Part shown: in pieces, positions 8,206 to 17,349 of the stretch
Layout: each line of letters opens with the position of its first letter
Numbering within the stretch: position 1 is the stretch's first letter
Assembly: GCA_963422685.1 (NCBI GenBank)
Contig: OY730442.1
Coordinates: 1,860,001-1,924,000, forward strand
Direction: 5' to 3'
DNA: 64,000 nt
From: Spongiihabitans sp963422685
Lineage (GTDB): Bacteria > Pseudomonadota > Gammaproteobacteria > Arenicellales > Poriferihabitantaceae
Position numbers and translations under genes: made by a program
Notes under the pieces: model-generated
What the model was told of the DNA's origin: nothing
What the model saw: the letters and a program-made list of their open reading frames with translations, nothing else
Database searches by the model: none

Positions 8206-9612
8206 TTGTTTTGGCGACAGTGCGTTTTGTTTAGGCACATAGACGAAGCAGGCAAACAGTTCGGCGCAGAGCAGCGCGCCATACTGGTGACTCAATTGCA
8301 GCGTCCGTGCAGCGGCGGCGACATTGAACAGGGTCCAGCCCAAGGGTCCGATTCAAGTTACAGTGACCCGCTGGTCGAACTCGGTGAGCTCGCCAGAGCC
8401 GCAGGTGCACAAGTTTGCGCGAAATTAATTGCCGTGCGCGACAAGCCAGTAGCGGCCACCTTCATCGGCAAGGGCAAAACCGAAGAATTGAGTGAAATGG
8501 TAGAAAATCATGCAGCCACGCTGGTGATATTCGATCATGCTATTACCCCTGTTCAGGAGCGCAATATAGAGCGCAGGGTAAAATGCCGGGTGCTGGATCG
8601 TTCCGGGCTCATTCTCGATATTTTCGCGCAAAGAGCAACCTCAAGCGAGGGCAAACTCCAGGTAGAGCTGGCACAGTTAAAACACCTTTCCACCCGTCTG
8701 GTGCGGGGCTGGACGCATTTGGAGCGGCAAAAAGGCGGTATCGGCTTGCGTGGTCCCGGTGAATCTCAGTTGGAAACCGACCGGCGATTGATCAGCATCC
8801 GCATAAAAACCCTGTCACGCCGCCTGCAAAAGGTTGAGGGGCAACGATTATTGCGACGTCAGGCCCGTCACCGCACGCCAATACCCACGGTTTCTCTGGT
8901 CGGATACACCAACGCGGGCAAATCTTCTTTATTCAACGCACTGACCGGGTCTAACGTCCTCGCCCAGGATAAATTGTTCACCACGCTGGACCCCACCATG
9001 CGGCGAGTGGAATTGCCTGGATTCGGACCCGTGGTTGTTTCAGATACCGTTGGATTCGTCAGGGATTTGCCCCACACCCTGGTGGCCGCATTTCATTCCA
9101 CACTGGAAGAAGTGGTGGACGCCGATTGTTTGCTGCTGGTCAGTGACGTATCGGATACCGCGCACCCACAACTACGCCGCCACGTCGAGCAGGTTCTGGA
9201 AGAAATCGGTGTGAGCGGTATCCCGGTTATCCAGATTTACAACAAAATTGATTTAACCGGCGACAGAGCGAGAACCAGCGCCGGCGCAGGACCGGTGATT
9301 GCTCGAATATGGCTGTCCGCCTGGACCGGAAACGGCGTTGAGTTTGTGTTGCAGGCATTGGCCAGCCTGCTGGGTAAAGAACATCGTTATTACCGGTTAA
9401 ATCTCAAGCCGCAGGCCGGTGCGCTGCGCTCCAAACTGTTTCAGCGCTGCGAAGTCATCAACGAACAGGTAGACGATACTGGCGCCATCACCATGCAGGT
9501 AAAAATGGCGCCAGCGGCCCGGGGCTGGCTGGATTCCCAGCAGCAATTCGCCGGTTTGTGGGATGAAATTTCCGTTAAAACGTCCGTGGAAGGCAGTTTT
9601 CCACCAGATTAG
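8206..9612 (+). CDS. hflX: ribosome-associated GTPase HflX
   Basis: GTPase that binds the 50S subunit and splits stalled or stressed ribosomes. The 468-residue frame has the N-terminal HflX domain (GKGKTEEL, FDHAITPVQERNIE, RVLDRSGLILDIFAQRA), the glycine-rich linker RQKGGIGLRGPGESQLETDRR and the GTPase domain. G1 is GYTNAGKSS, G3 DTVGF and G4 NKID. The N terminus is uncertain: the frame can open at TTG 8206 or TTG 8227. The latter begins LFRHIDEAGKQ, which lines up with the normal MFxRxxAGE start. Neither has a clear ribosome binding site. A 235-bp gap separates it from gyrA. Confidence 0.95.
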   Translation: MFWRQCVLFRHIDEAGKQFGAEQRAILVTQLQRPCSGGDIEQGPAQGSDSSYSDPLVELGELARAAGAQVCAKLIAVRDKPVAATFIGKGKTEELSEMVENHAATLVIFDHAITPVQERNIERRVKCRVLDRSGLILDIFAQRATSSEGKLQVELAQLKHLSTRLVRGWTHLERQKGGIGLRGPGESQLETDRRLISIRIKTLSRRLQKVEGQRLLRRQARHRTPIPTVSLVGYTNAGKSSLFNALTGSNVLAQDKLFTTLDPTMRRVELPGFGPVVVSDTVGFVRDLPHTLVAAFHSTLEEVVDADCLLLVSDVSDTAHPQLRRHVEQVLEEIGVSGIPVIQIYNKIDLTGDRARTSAGAGPVIARIWLSAWTGNGVEFVLQALASLLGKEHRYYRLNLKPQAGALRSKLFQRCEVINEQVDDTGAITMQVKMAPAARGWLDSQQQFAGLWDEISVKTSVEGSFPPD

Positions 9613-9704
9613 GGAAACCGGTAGCCCACAATTCCGGTACAGACGATCTCCTGAAAGTTTCTCTATCCCGATCATCCGGTCAAGTCCGTTTGGTACCTGG
9701 TCTG

Positions 9705-9713
9705 TGCTAGAAT
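9705..9713 (+). promoter_or_regulatory. candidate extended -10 promoter element for gyrA
   Basis: TGCTAGAAT matches an extended -10 (TGn plus TAGAAT, 5 of 6 to TATAAT), about 135 bp upstream of the gyrA ATG in the only sizeable gap between hflX and gyrA. No good -35 sits 16-18 bp upstream, which fits an extended -10 promoter. This is pattern-based only. Confidence 0.4.
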
Positions 9714-9847
9714 CGGGGCTTTATTTTGCAAATTCCCCTGGCGTGATGCCGACCGCTATTCTGCCTAATTTTATTTATTAAAATCAATAAGTTGTACCGC
9801 TTTTTATTCGCCGCTGCAATCAGCGCAAAGCCCCCGGTTTCGCCGCA

Positions 9848-12502
9848 ATGACAAAAACGTCTTTCGCAAAAGAAATGCTTCCAGCCAATCTGGAAAAGGA
9901 GATGCGGCAATCCTATCTCGACTATGCAATGAGCGTAATCGTCGGGCGCGCCTTGCCCGATATTCGCGATGGATTAAAACCGGTTCATCGCCGTGTGCTA
10001 TACGCGATGTCCGTACTCGGAAACGACTGGAACAAGGCCTATAAGAAATCTGCCCGGGTGGTCGGCGACGTGATCGGCAAGTATCATCCCCATGGCGACA
10101 CCGCAGTTTACGATACCATCGTGCGCATGGCGCAAAACTTTTCCCTGCGTTATATGCTTGTGGATGGCCAGGGCAACTTCGGGTCCGTTGATGGCGATTC
10201 GCCTGCGGCAATGCGCTACACGGAAATTCGACTGGCACGGATTGCCCACGAACTGCTCGCCGACCTGGATAAAGAGACGGTGGATTTTGGCCCGAACTAC
10301 GATGAAACCGAAACCCAGCCGTTGGTGCTGCCCAGCCGTTATCCGAATTTACTGGTTAATGGCGCCGCCGGCATAGCCGTGGGTATGGCCACCAATATCC
10401 CGCCGCACAATCTCGGAGAAACCATTGATGCCTGTTTGGCGTTGATGGATAACAGCGAGATCAGTATTGCCCGGTTAATGGAGCATATTCCGGGGCCGGA
10501 TTTTCCGACTGCCGGCATTATTAACGGTCATGGCGGCATCCGTCAGGCCTATGAAACCGGGCGAGGCCGAATCTATGTTCGGGCGCGTACCGCAATCGAA
10601 ACCAGCGGCAGCGGTCGTCAGTCGATCATTGTCCATGAGCTGCCCTATCAGGTGAACAAAGCGCGATTAATGGAGAAAATTGCCGAGCTGGTCCGGCACA
10701 AAAAGATTGCGGGCATTTCCGCCATTCGCGATGAATCGGATAAATCCGGCATGCGCATGGTGGTGGAAATCAAACGGGGCGAACAGTGCGAAGTGATACT
10801 GAATAATTTATACAAGCAAACCCAGTTACAGACCGTATTTGGTATCAATATGGTGGCGCTGAGCAGGAACCAGCCGAAAGTTTTCAACCTCAGGGAGGCG
10901 CTGGATGAATTCATCAAACATCGTAGAGAGGTGGTCACCCGCAGAACGGTATTTGAGCTGAACAAGGCCCGGGAGCGCGCCCATCTGCTTGAAGGGCTTG
11001 CGGTGGCGCTAGCTAATATCGATCCGATAATCGCATTGATCAAGGCGGCGCGGACCGCTGCTGCAGCAAAGCAGGGTCTTTTGGATGGAACCTGGGCGCC
11101 TGGCACGGTTGGGGAAATGTTGGCGCGAAGCGATGCTGGCCTTTCCTGGCCGGAGCGGCTGGACCGCAACTACGGCATGTCAGAACAGGGCTACCGGATG
11201 TCGCCGGAACAGGCCCAGGCCATCCTGGAGATGCGACTGCATCGATTAACCGGACTCGAACAGGAAAAAATTCATACGGAATATGCGCAGATAATCGAAG
11301 AGATTCGGGCGCTGCTGAAAATACTCAGAAACCCGGATCGTTTGATGCAGGTGATTCGGCAAGAGCTTCAGGATATCCGCGCTCGCTATAGTGACCCGCG
11401 GCGCACTGAAATTATCGCTGGTGAGATTGATTTGTCGATGGAGGATTTGATTCCTGAAGCAGAATTGGTGGTGACGATTTCTCACGAGGGTTATGCCAAG
11501 TCCCAGCCGGTATCAGATTACAGCGCGCAAAAACGCGGCGGAAAAGGACGTATTGCCACCCGCACCAAGGAGGAAGATTTTGTCAGCCGGATGTTTGTCG
11601 CCAATTCGCACCATACCATATTGTGTTTTTCCGACATGGGGAAGGTCTACTGGTTAAGAGTATTTCAACTTCCCCAGGCGGGGCGTCAGGCCAGGGGCCG
11701 GCCATTGGTGAATCTGTTGCCATTGGATGCCGATGAACAGGTAACGGCAATACTGCCCGTTAAAGGCTATGCAGAGGGCACCAATATTCTCATGGCCACG
11801 GCCCTGGGCGTTATTAAAAAATGCCGCCTGGATGATTTTTCCCGACCCAGGCGCAATGGAATCATTGCAGTAAATCTGCGACAGGGTGATCACCTGATCG
11901 GGGTTGACTTAACCACTGGCACCGAAGATATCCTGTTAATCAGCGATGCCGGAAAGGCCGTAAGGTTCTCGGAAAAAGATATTCGCATGGTGGGGCGCAC
12001 GGCAAGAGGGGTGCGCGGGATTCGCCTCGATAAAGATCAGCATGTTATTTCATTGATGGTGCTTCCTGCGGCCGATGCGCTTGCCGATGAAACCAGTGCG
12101 CAGGGCGAAGCGGCATTGCCGGAACCGGGCATCCTGACTTCTACGGTCCACGGTTATGGAAAGCGCACGCCGATTTCAGATTTTCCCCGTAAAAACAGGG
12201 GAGGCAAGGGCGTGATTGCAATCAAAACTTCCAGTCGCAATGGTAAGGTTGTGAGTGCGCACATTGTCAATGAAACGGATGAAGTCGTGTTAATTACCGA
12301 CGGCGGCATCCTCATCAGAACCCGGATTGCAGAAATTTCAACCCAGGGAAGAAACACCCAGGGTGTACGACTTATTTCTTTGAAGAATGGTGAAAGACTG
12401 GTGAGTGTAGGCAAAGTTGAGGATAACCACACCGACCCGGATGAAGATTCGGGCGGTGATGGCGACAAACAGGGCAAACCACAAGCCCCGATCATCCACT
12501 AG
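9848..12502 (+). CDS. gyrA: DNA gyrase subunit A
   Basis: Breaks and rejoins DNA to introduce negative supercoils with GyrB. The 884-residue product has the catalytic Tyr in AAMRYTEIRL and the quinolone-resistance-determining loop near residue 80 (GKYHPHGDTAVYDTIVRMA). The position equivalent to E. coli Ser83 is Thr, while the acidic residue equivalent to Asp87 is present. The C-terminal beta-pinwheel starts with a GyrA box of the form QKRGGKG (QRRGGKG in E. coli) and ends in an acidic tail. It is followed by pheA after 9 bp, an order shared with several Pseudomonas-type genomes that join gyrA to serC/pheA genes. Confidence 0.98.
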   Translation: MTKTSFAKEMLPANLEKEMRQSYLDYAMSVIVGRALPDIRDGLKPVHRRVLYAMSVLGNDWNKAYKKSARVVGDVIGKYHPHGDTAVYDTIVRMAQNFSLRYMLVDGQGNFGSVDGDSPAAMRYTEIRLARIAHELLADLDKETVDFGPNYDETETQPLVLPSRYPNLLVNGAAGIAVGMATNIPPHNLGETIDACLALMDNSEISIARLMEHIPGPDFPTAGIINGHGGIRQAYETGRGRIYVRARTAIETSGSGRQSIIVHELPYQVNKARLMEKIAELVRHKKIAGISAIRDESDKSGMRMVVEIKRGEQCEVILNNLYKQTQLQTVFGINMVALSRNQPKVFNLREALDEFIKHRREVVTRRTVFELNKARERAHLLEGLAVALANIDPIIALIKAARTAAAAKQGLLDGTWAPGTVGEMLARSDAGLSWPERLDRNYGMSEQGYRMSPEQAQAILEMRLHRLTGLEQEKIHTEYAQIIEEIRALLKILRNPDRLMQVIRQELQDIRARYSDPRRTEIIAGEIDLSMEDLIPEAELVVTISHEGYAKSQPVSDYSAQKRGGKGRIATRTKEEDFVSRMFVANSHHTILCFSDMGKVYWLRVFQLPQAGRQARGRPLVNLLPLDADEQVTAILPVKGYAEGTNILMATALGVIKKCRLDDFSRPRRNGIIAVNLRQGDHLIGVDLTTGTEDILLISDAGKAVRFSEKDIRMVGRTARGVRGIRLDKDQHVISLMVLPAADALADETSAQGEAALPEPGILTSTVHGYGKRTPISDFPRKNRGGKGVIAIKTSSRNGKVVSAHIVNETDEVVLITDGGILIRTRIAEISTQGRNTQGVRLISLKNGERLVSVGKVEDNHTDPDEDSGGDGDKQGKPQAPIIH

Positions 12503-12511
12503 GCGAGTACT

Positions 12512-13624
12512 GTGATCCTGAGAACCGATAAAAAACTGAAAGCATTTCGCGATGAAATCGACCAGATAGATGTTGATATTCTGCGATTAATGAACCGGCG
12601 GTTGAGCGCTGCGCAATCCATCGCCCGGATCAAGGCCACTTTGCGGGAACCGGCATTTTATCGGCCCGAACGGGAAGCGCAGATTCTGACCCGCCTGCAA
12701 AACCTGAATGACGGATTGCTTCAGAACCGCGCACTGGAGTCCCTGTTCAGGGAAATAATGTCCATTACCAGAGGTACGGAAGCGGGGTTGTCGGCATCCG
12801 TGCTGGGTCCGCCCGGCACCTATACCGAAGCGGCCGCCCGCCACCATTTTGGCAGCAGTATAACTATCGTCGATTTTCCTACCATCGACGAAATATTTCG
12901 GGCCACGGAAACAGGCCATACTCATTTTTCCGTGGTGCCGGTGGAAAACTCCACCGAAGGCGGGGTGACCGGAACCCTGGACCGCCTGGTGAATACGCCG
13001 CTGACCATTTGCGCTGAAATAAACCTGCCGGTGCATCACAATTTATTGATCGCTGTGGATAATGAGGCCCCGGATAGTGCGGTGAACAAGCTGGGTGGAA
13101 TCAAAAAGATCTACGCACATACCCAGTCTCTGGGGCAGTGTAAACGCTGGATCGACAAAAATTGCGCGGGTGCGGAGTTGATTCCGTCCAGCAGCAACGC
13201 CGATGCGGCGCAGAAAGTGGCATCGGAAAAATCCGCTGCGGCCATCGCCAGCGCAGTGGCCGCAGACCGGTACAAATTGAGAATCATTGCGGGGAATATT
13301 GAAGATGAACCCGGTAATACAACCCGCTTCCTGGTGTTGTCCAATCGCGCTACGCCGCCCAGCGGCAATGATAAAACCAGTTTGTTATTATCCTGTCGCA
13401 GCCGCCCGGGCGCATTGCTGCATTTATTGCAACCGCTTCTGGATGCGAAAATTGATATGACCAAAATAGAATCACGACCTTCGAGGATTGGCCTGTGGGA
13501 GTACGTGTTTTTTATTGATATCTGCGGGCACCAGGATGAAAAACACGTTGTAAAGGCGCTGGCCCAGTTAAAAGTCGAGGCCGGCCTGTTTAAAAATCTG
13601 GGTTCCTATCCGGTTTCGGTTTAG
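12512..13624 (+). CDS. pheA: chorismate mutase / prephenate dehydratase (P-protein)
   Basis: Bifunctional enzyme turning chorismate into prephenate and then phenylpyruvate for phenylalanine. The 370-residue product starts at GTG 12512. It has an AroQ chorismate mutase domain (residues 8-95: RDEIDQIDVDILRLMNRR), a prephenate dehydratase domain (LGPPGTYTEAAA, ENSTEGGVTGTLD, and the catalytic TTRFLVL), and a C-terminal ACT domain with ESRPSR that senses phenylalanine. It lies between gyrA and tyrA. The hisC aminotransferase found between these genes in pseudomonads is absent. Confidence 0.97.
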   Translation: MILRTDKKLKAFRDEIDQIDVDILRLMNRRLSAAQSIARIKATLREPAFYRPEREAQILTRLQNLNDGLLQNRALESLFREIMSITRGTEAGLSASVLGPPGTYTEAAARHHFGSSITIVDFPTIDEIFRATETGHTHFSVVPVENSTEGGVTGTLDRLVNTPLTICAEINLPVHHNLLIAVDNEAPDSAVNKLGGIKKIYAHTQSLGQCKRWIDKNCAGAELIPSSSNADAAQKVASEKSAAAIASAVAADRYKLRIIAGNIEDEPGNTTRFLVLSNRATPPSGNDKTSLLLSCRSRPGALLHLLQPLLDAKIDMTKIESRPSRIGLWEYVFFIDICGHQDEKHVVKALAQLKVEAGLFKNLGSYPVSV

Positions 13625-13666
13625 TGCCTTGCTGATAAATTATATTTATCTTCGTCAACCGGTTTG

Positions 13667-14554
13667 ATGGATCAATCCACGTTTCATATCCGCACCCTTG
13701 CCATCATTGGTGTCGGGTTGATTGGCGGATCGCTTGCCGGTGCATTAAAGCAGGCGGGCAAAGTTGACCGGGTCATCGGTGTCGGTCGTGTGCAGAAAAA
13801 TCTGCAAACCGCATTGGAACTGGGTGCAATTGACGCAATTCAAGCCAGCCCCGCCCGGGCGGTTGAGGAGGCGGATATTACCGTGCTGGCAACACCCGTG
13901 AATACCATCGCCGATTTGTTCAAATCCATTGCCCCGGCGGTAACCGACAGCAAAGTGATTACTGACGTGGGCAGTGTTAAAGGCGGAATAGTCCATGCGG
14001 CGCGGCAGTCGCTGGGTAGGCGCTTTAATCGGTTTGTTCCCGGCCATCCGGTTGCGGGCAAAGAAAAATCGGGGATTGGCGCGGCCACAGCGGATTTGTT
14101 TGCCTGCCACAAAGTTATCCTCACGCCCACACCGGAGACGGATTGCAATGCCTGCGCGGCGATTACAACCATGTGGGAGGCAACCGGTGCGCAGGTAAAG
14201 CGCATGAATGTGGACGATCATGACCGGGTATTATCGGTTACCAGCCATCTTCCCCACGTGCTTGCCTATGTGATGATGGATTTTTTATCTACCTCGCCAG
14301 ACCGGCAAAGCTGTTATGAAATGGCCGCAGGCGGATTTTATGATTTCACCCGAACCGCATCCAGTGACCCGGAAATGTGGCGGGACATCTCGCTGATGAA
14401 TGGTCCCGGACTGCTTGGGCATATTGCTGAATTCCAGCAGCGACTTGCCGATGTGGCCGGGATGATTGCATCTGAAGATGAAAAGGCGATAGAGGATTTA
14501 TACGCATCTGCCAAACAGGCCCGTTCTTTGGTTACTGAAAAAAGAAAGTTATAG
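13667..14554 (+). CDS. tyrA: prephenate/arogenate dehydrogenase
   Basis: NAD(P)-dependent oxidative decarboxylation of prephenate or arogenate on the way to tyrosine. The Rossmann motif GVGLIGGSLAGAL is near the N terminus. It is followed by the TDVGSVKGGI and PGHPVAGKEKSG loops and the VTSHLPHVLAY motif with the catalytic His region. The frame opens at TTG 13664, but the adjoining ATG at 13667 is the natural start (295 residues). There is no chorismate mutase or ACT domain, so it is the monofunctional cyclohexadienyl type. In pseudomonads tyrA is followed directly by, or fused to, aroA; here a 4-kb efflux block separates them. Confidence 0.94.
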   Translation: MDQSTFHIRTLAIIGVGLIGGSLAGALKQAGKVDRVIGVGRVQKNLQTALELGAIDAIQASPARAVEEADITVLATPVNTIADLFKSIAPAVTDSKVITDVGSVKGGIVHAARQSLGRRFNRFVPGHPVAGKEKSGIGAATADLFACHKVILTPTPETDCNACAAITTMWEATGAQVKRMNVDDHDRVLSVTSHLPHVLAYVMMDFLSTSPDRQSCYEMAAGGFYDFTRTASSDPEMWRDISLMNGPGLLGHIAEFQQRLADVAGMIASEDEKAIEDLYASAKQARSLVTEKRKL

Positions 14555-14574
14555 GGCGCGGCTGGAACAGCCTG

Positions 14575-16137
14575 TCAAGCGGTACGTATGCCGCCTGCAT
14601 CTTTAGACTGTCTTCGGGGCTTGCCGCCTTCGGTTTTATTGGGGTTTGTATAAAGAAATACCAGCGGAATGATCAGCAGCGACATCAGCGATATGATGAA
14701 AAATGTATGGTTGTATGCGATCATGGCTGCCTGCCGGGCTAATTCAGCCTGCACCGAGGCTAATCCCGACAGGGTGTTGATATCCCATTGTTCAGGTATA
14801 AATGCATAGTTGAACAGTTCCCGAAATGGTGTGACATATTCACTAAGCACGGCATGACTGGTTTGCGCCGAGCGGGTATGAACGAACACAATCCCGGCCA
14901 CCCCGAAAGCGCTGCCGCTGAAAAATACCGTGTGAAATACCGCGAAACCTTCGGTGCGGAATTTTGGCGGCAGAGTTGAAAATGTCAGAGCGGTGATTTG
15001 TACATAGATAAATCCCGAAGCGAAGCCCTGTAGCGTGTTGGTCCAGATTACCTCCCATGCGGATACTTCCACCGTCCATTGTGACATGCCCCAGCCGGAC
15101 AGTGCCATGACCAGAAATCCTGTGGCCAGGATATGGCGGGGATCGATTAAACTGGTAATCCGGCCAACTAGGGTAAGCCCGATAATTAACCCGATGCCAC
15201 GATAAATTATCAGTCCGCCTGCGGATATGGCCGGATAGCCGCCCACGTTTTGTAACAACAGGGGTAAAAGCACCAGAGGCAGAATGGACAATGCGCCGTT
15301 ACCAGCAATAAACAACTGCCCCACGATAAAATTCCGGTCAGAAAATAACTGTGGCCTGAAAAATGGGGTGTGTGTGGTATAGCTCCGGGCAACAAATAAA
15401 TATAATGTGGTGACGGCAATTACGGCTTCCAGGATAATTTCCGGTGATTCAAACCAGTCCAGCCTTTCTCCACGATTCAGCATTACCTGCAACGCCCCCA
15501 AACCGGTTATCAGCAGAATCAATCCGAACCAGTCCATCGCTCTGTCCGGTTCTGACTCAATCTCGGGAATAAAAAACACCACCCCCACCAGGGCGATAAT
15601 ACCGATTGGCACATTCAGCCAGAATATCCATGGCCAACTGTAATACTCCACAATTACGCCGCCAATTACCGGTCCCATAATCCCGCCCAACACCACGCCA
15701 CTGCCCCACAAGGCGGTGGCCTGGCCTTGTTTGTCCCCGGGGAATGCGTCGATGGTTATCGCCTGACCCAGAGGAATAAGTCCGGCCCCCAACACTCCCT
15801 GCATAAACCGCCAGATCGTTTCTTCCAGCAAAGTAGCAGACAAGGCGCACATCACCAGGGTAAAGGTGAATCCGGCAATGGAGAATGCAAACATTCGTTT
15901 GCGTCCAAATCGATCGCTCAACCAGCCAACGCAGGCGATGGCCACCGCACTGCCCATGACATAAGCGGTCATTACCCAGGCTATTTGATCGGATGTGGCA
16001 GAAAATTCGCCCTGCATATGGGGCAATGCAACCCCGACGATAGTCCAGGCGAATTCAAAAACAGTGGAGCCGACGATAGCGGATATGACCAGTAACCACT
16101 TGGCAGCCCCGGTCGCCGGGGTTACAGCTCGGCTCAT
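14575..16137 (-). CDS. DHA2-family multidrug efflux MFS permease, EmrB-like
   Basis: Proton-driven inner-membrane exporter, 520 residues, with the hydrophobic pattern of 14 transmembrane segments. Motif A is seen as GWLSDRFGRKRMF after TM2, and the motif C glycine/proline pattern as GGIMGPVIGG in TM5. Such permeases pair with an EmrA-type periplasmic adaptor and an outer-membrane TolC channel. The adaptor gene overlaps its start by 4 bp (ATGA), so they are translationally coupled; no TolC-type gene is nearby. The pair is convergent with tyrA and interrupts the tyrA-aroA order. The transported compound cannot be inferred. Confidence 0.93.
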   Translation of the reverse strand: MSRAVTPATGAAKWLLVISAIVGSTVFEFAWTIVGVALPHMQGEFSATSDQIAWVMTAYVMGSAVAIACVGWLSDRFGRKRMFAFSIAGFTFTLVMCALSATLLEETIWRFMQGVLGAGLIPLGQAITIDAFPGDKQGQATALWGSGVVLGGIMGPVIGGVIVEYYSWPWIFWLNVPIGIIALVGVVFFIPEIESEPDRAMDWFGLILLITGLGALQVMLNRGERLDWFESPEIILEAVIAVTTLYLFVARSYTTHTPFFRPQLFSDRNFIVGQLFIAGNGALSILPLVLLPLLLQNVGGYPAISAGGLIIYRGIGLIIGLTLVGRITSLIDPRHILATGFLVMALSGWGMSQWTVEVSAWEVIWTNTLQGFASGFIYVQITALTFSTLPPKFRTEGFAVFHTVFFSGSAFGVAGIVFVHTRSAQTSHAVLSEYVTPFRELFNYAFIPEQWDINTLSGLASVQAELARQAAMIAYNHTFFIISLMSLLIIPLVFLYTNPNKTEGGKPRRQSKDAGGIRTA

Positions 16138-17192
16138 CTGTTCGCGCTGATGCTGGCCAGTACGGACTGAAAAATGACTGGGATTTGGCGTTGATGACCA
16201 GTGTCAATGCTGACCGTAGAGGTCATTCCGGCGCGCAGCGAGGGCCCGGCAAGCGGTTCATCCAGATCCAGCCGAACCGGAATGCGCTGCACCACTTTAA
16301 CCCAGTTGCCGGTTGCATTTTGCGGCGGCAGAACGGCGAACTCTGCGCCAGTGGCCGGGCTGAGACTAGATACGGTGGCCGACAGTACTATGTCGGGGAA
16401 GGCGTCCACTACGATGGTCGCCTTTTGTCCTGCTCGTAAATGGGTCAACTGGGATTCCTTGAAATTGGCTTCAACCCATAGCTCGCCGGTTCCTACTATG
16501 GAGAAGACCGGAGCACCGGATTCAACGTATTCCCCCGCCTGTAATGCCACATTGCTCAAAATGCCGTCCGCCGGGGCGGTCACTCGGGTTGCATCCAGGT
16601 CATGCAGGGCTCTATCCACTTTGGACTGCGCGGAAAGAAACAGTGCATGTTTTTCGGCAGGCATTTTCGGGTCACCGCCCAGGTCTGCAAGCGCGATGAC
16701 GCTGCGCTGATTAGCCGAGGCCAATGCGCGGCGGCCCATTTCCAATTCATGTTTCGCGCTGTCGTAATCACTCTCGGTCCCCAGCCCCTGTTGTTTTAAT
16801 TTTTGCTGGCGTTGCAGCCGGGATTCCAGGTAGCGGATTTGTTCCCGGGCATCGTCAATTTCCAGCAAGGCCTGTCGGTATCGGGATTTTAACGAATCAA
16901 TTCGTTGCCGGACATTGCTGGTTTCTGCCCGGGCGCTGGTCAGCTCGATTTCTGCGGGCTTTGAGTCTATGCGGAATAATAAGTCACCCTGCCTGACGCG
17001 CTGATTATTTTTAACTTTAACCGCAATCACACGACCATCTAGATCGCTGCTGATGTTTACCAGGTGTGCCTTCACATAAGCGTTCCTGGTAACCACGTAA
17101 CGACCGCCAGTAAAATAATAATATGCGGCCATACTCAGGCAGATGACCGGGATCAGCAGCAGAAATAATATACGGACAAAGACTCGTTTCAT
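16134..17192 (-). CDS. HlyD/EmrA-type membrane fusion protein
   Basis: Periplasmic adaptor of a tripartite efflux system, 352 residues. One N-terminal transmembrane segment (about residues 7-29) is followed by a barrel-sandwich (lipoyl-like) half-motif with the VKVKNNQRVRQGDLLFRID signature. A long alpha-helical hairpin rich in Q/R/L follows (about 75-180), then the second lipoyl half (ADGILSNVALQAGEYV) and a beta-barrel domain (WVEANFKESQL). It is cotranscribed with the EmrB-like permease and divergent from a LysR regulator across 157 bp. The length and layout match EmrA of E. coli (390). Confidence 0.93.
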   Translation of the reverse strand: MKRVFVRILFLLLIPVICLSMAAYYYFTGGRYVVTRNAYVKAHLVNISSDLDGRVIAVKVKNNQRVRQGDLLFRIDSKPAEIELTSARAETSNVRQRIDSLKSRYRQALLEIDDAREQIRYLESRLQRQQKLKQQGLGTESDYDSAKHELEMGRRALASANQRSVIALADLGGDPKMPAEKHALFLSAQSKVDRALHDLDATRVTAPADGILSNVALQAGEYVESGAPVFSIVGTGELWVEANFKESQLTHLRAGQKATIVVDAFPDIVLSATVSSLSPATGAEFAVLPPQNATGNWVKVVQRIPVRLDLDEPLAGPSLRAGMTSTVSIDTGHQRQIPVIFQSVLASISANR

Positions 17193-17273
17193 CGGCGTAA
17201 ACCAGGGTAATTTCAGTCTGAAAAATTGTCGGATATTATTGTTTTTGCGTTAGCGAAACTAATGAGAGATGGA

Positions 17274-17302
17274 TAGATACGCCTTAAATTGCAAGTTGAC
17301 AA
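17274..17302 (-). promoter_or_regulatory. candidate promoter for the emrAB-like operon
   Basis: Reading the minus strand, TTGTCA (17302-17297) is followed after 17 bp by TATCTA (17279-17274). The -35 is 5 of 6 to consensus and the -10 is poor, as is common for activator-dependent promoters. The inferred start near 17267 puts the centre of the palindrome at 17320-17344 about 65 bp upstream. The assignment is inferred from pattern and spacing only. Confidence 0.4.
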
Positions 17303-17319
17303 GCGATTTATATTTATAA

Positions 17320-17344
17320 TATGGATTATTTAAACTAATCCATA
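17320..17344. promoter_or_regulatory. interrupted palindrome, probable LysR recognition/autoregulatory site
   Basis: Two perfect 9-bp inverted arms, TATGGATTA and TAATCCATA, flank a 7-bp centre. The middle contains a symmetric T-N11-A, the LysR-family signature, and a CTAAT pentamer like the one described for E. coli GcvA sites. It ends 5 bp before the ATG of the LysR gene and overlaps the sequence downstream of a TATAAT at 17315-17320. Binding could therefore repress the regulator gene while activating emrAB. Confidence 0.6.
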
Positions 17345-17349
17345 AACCG

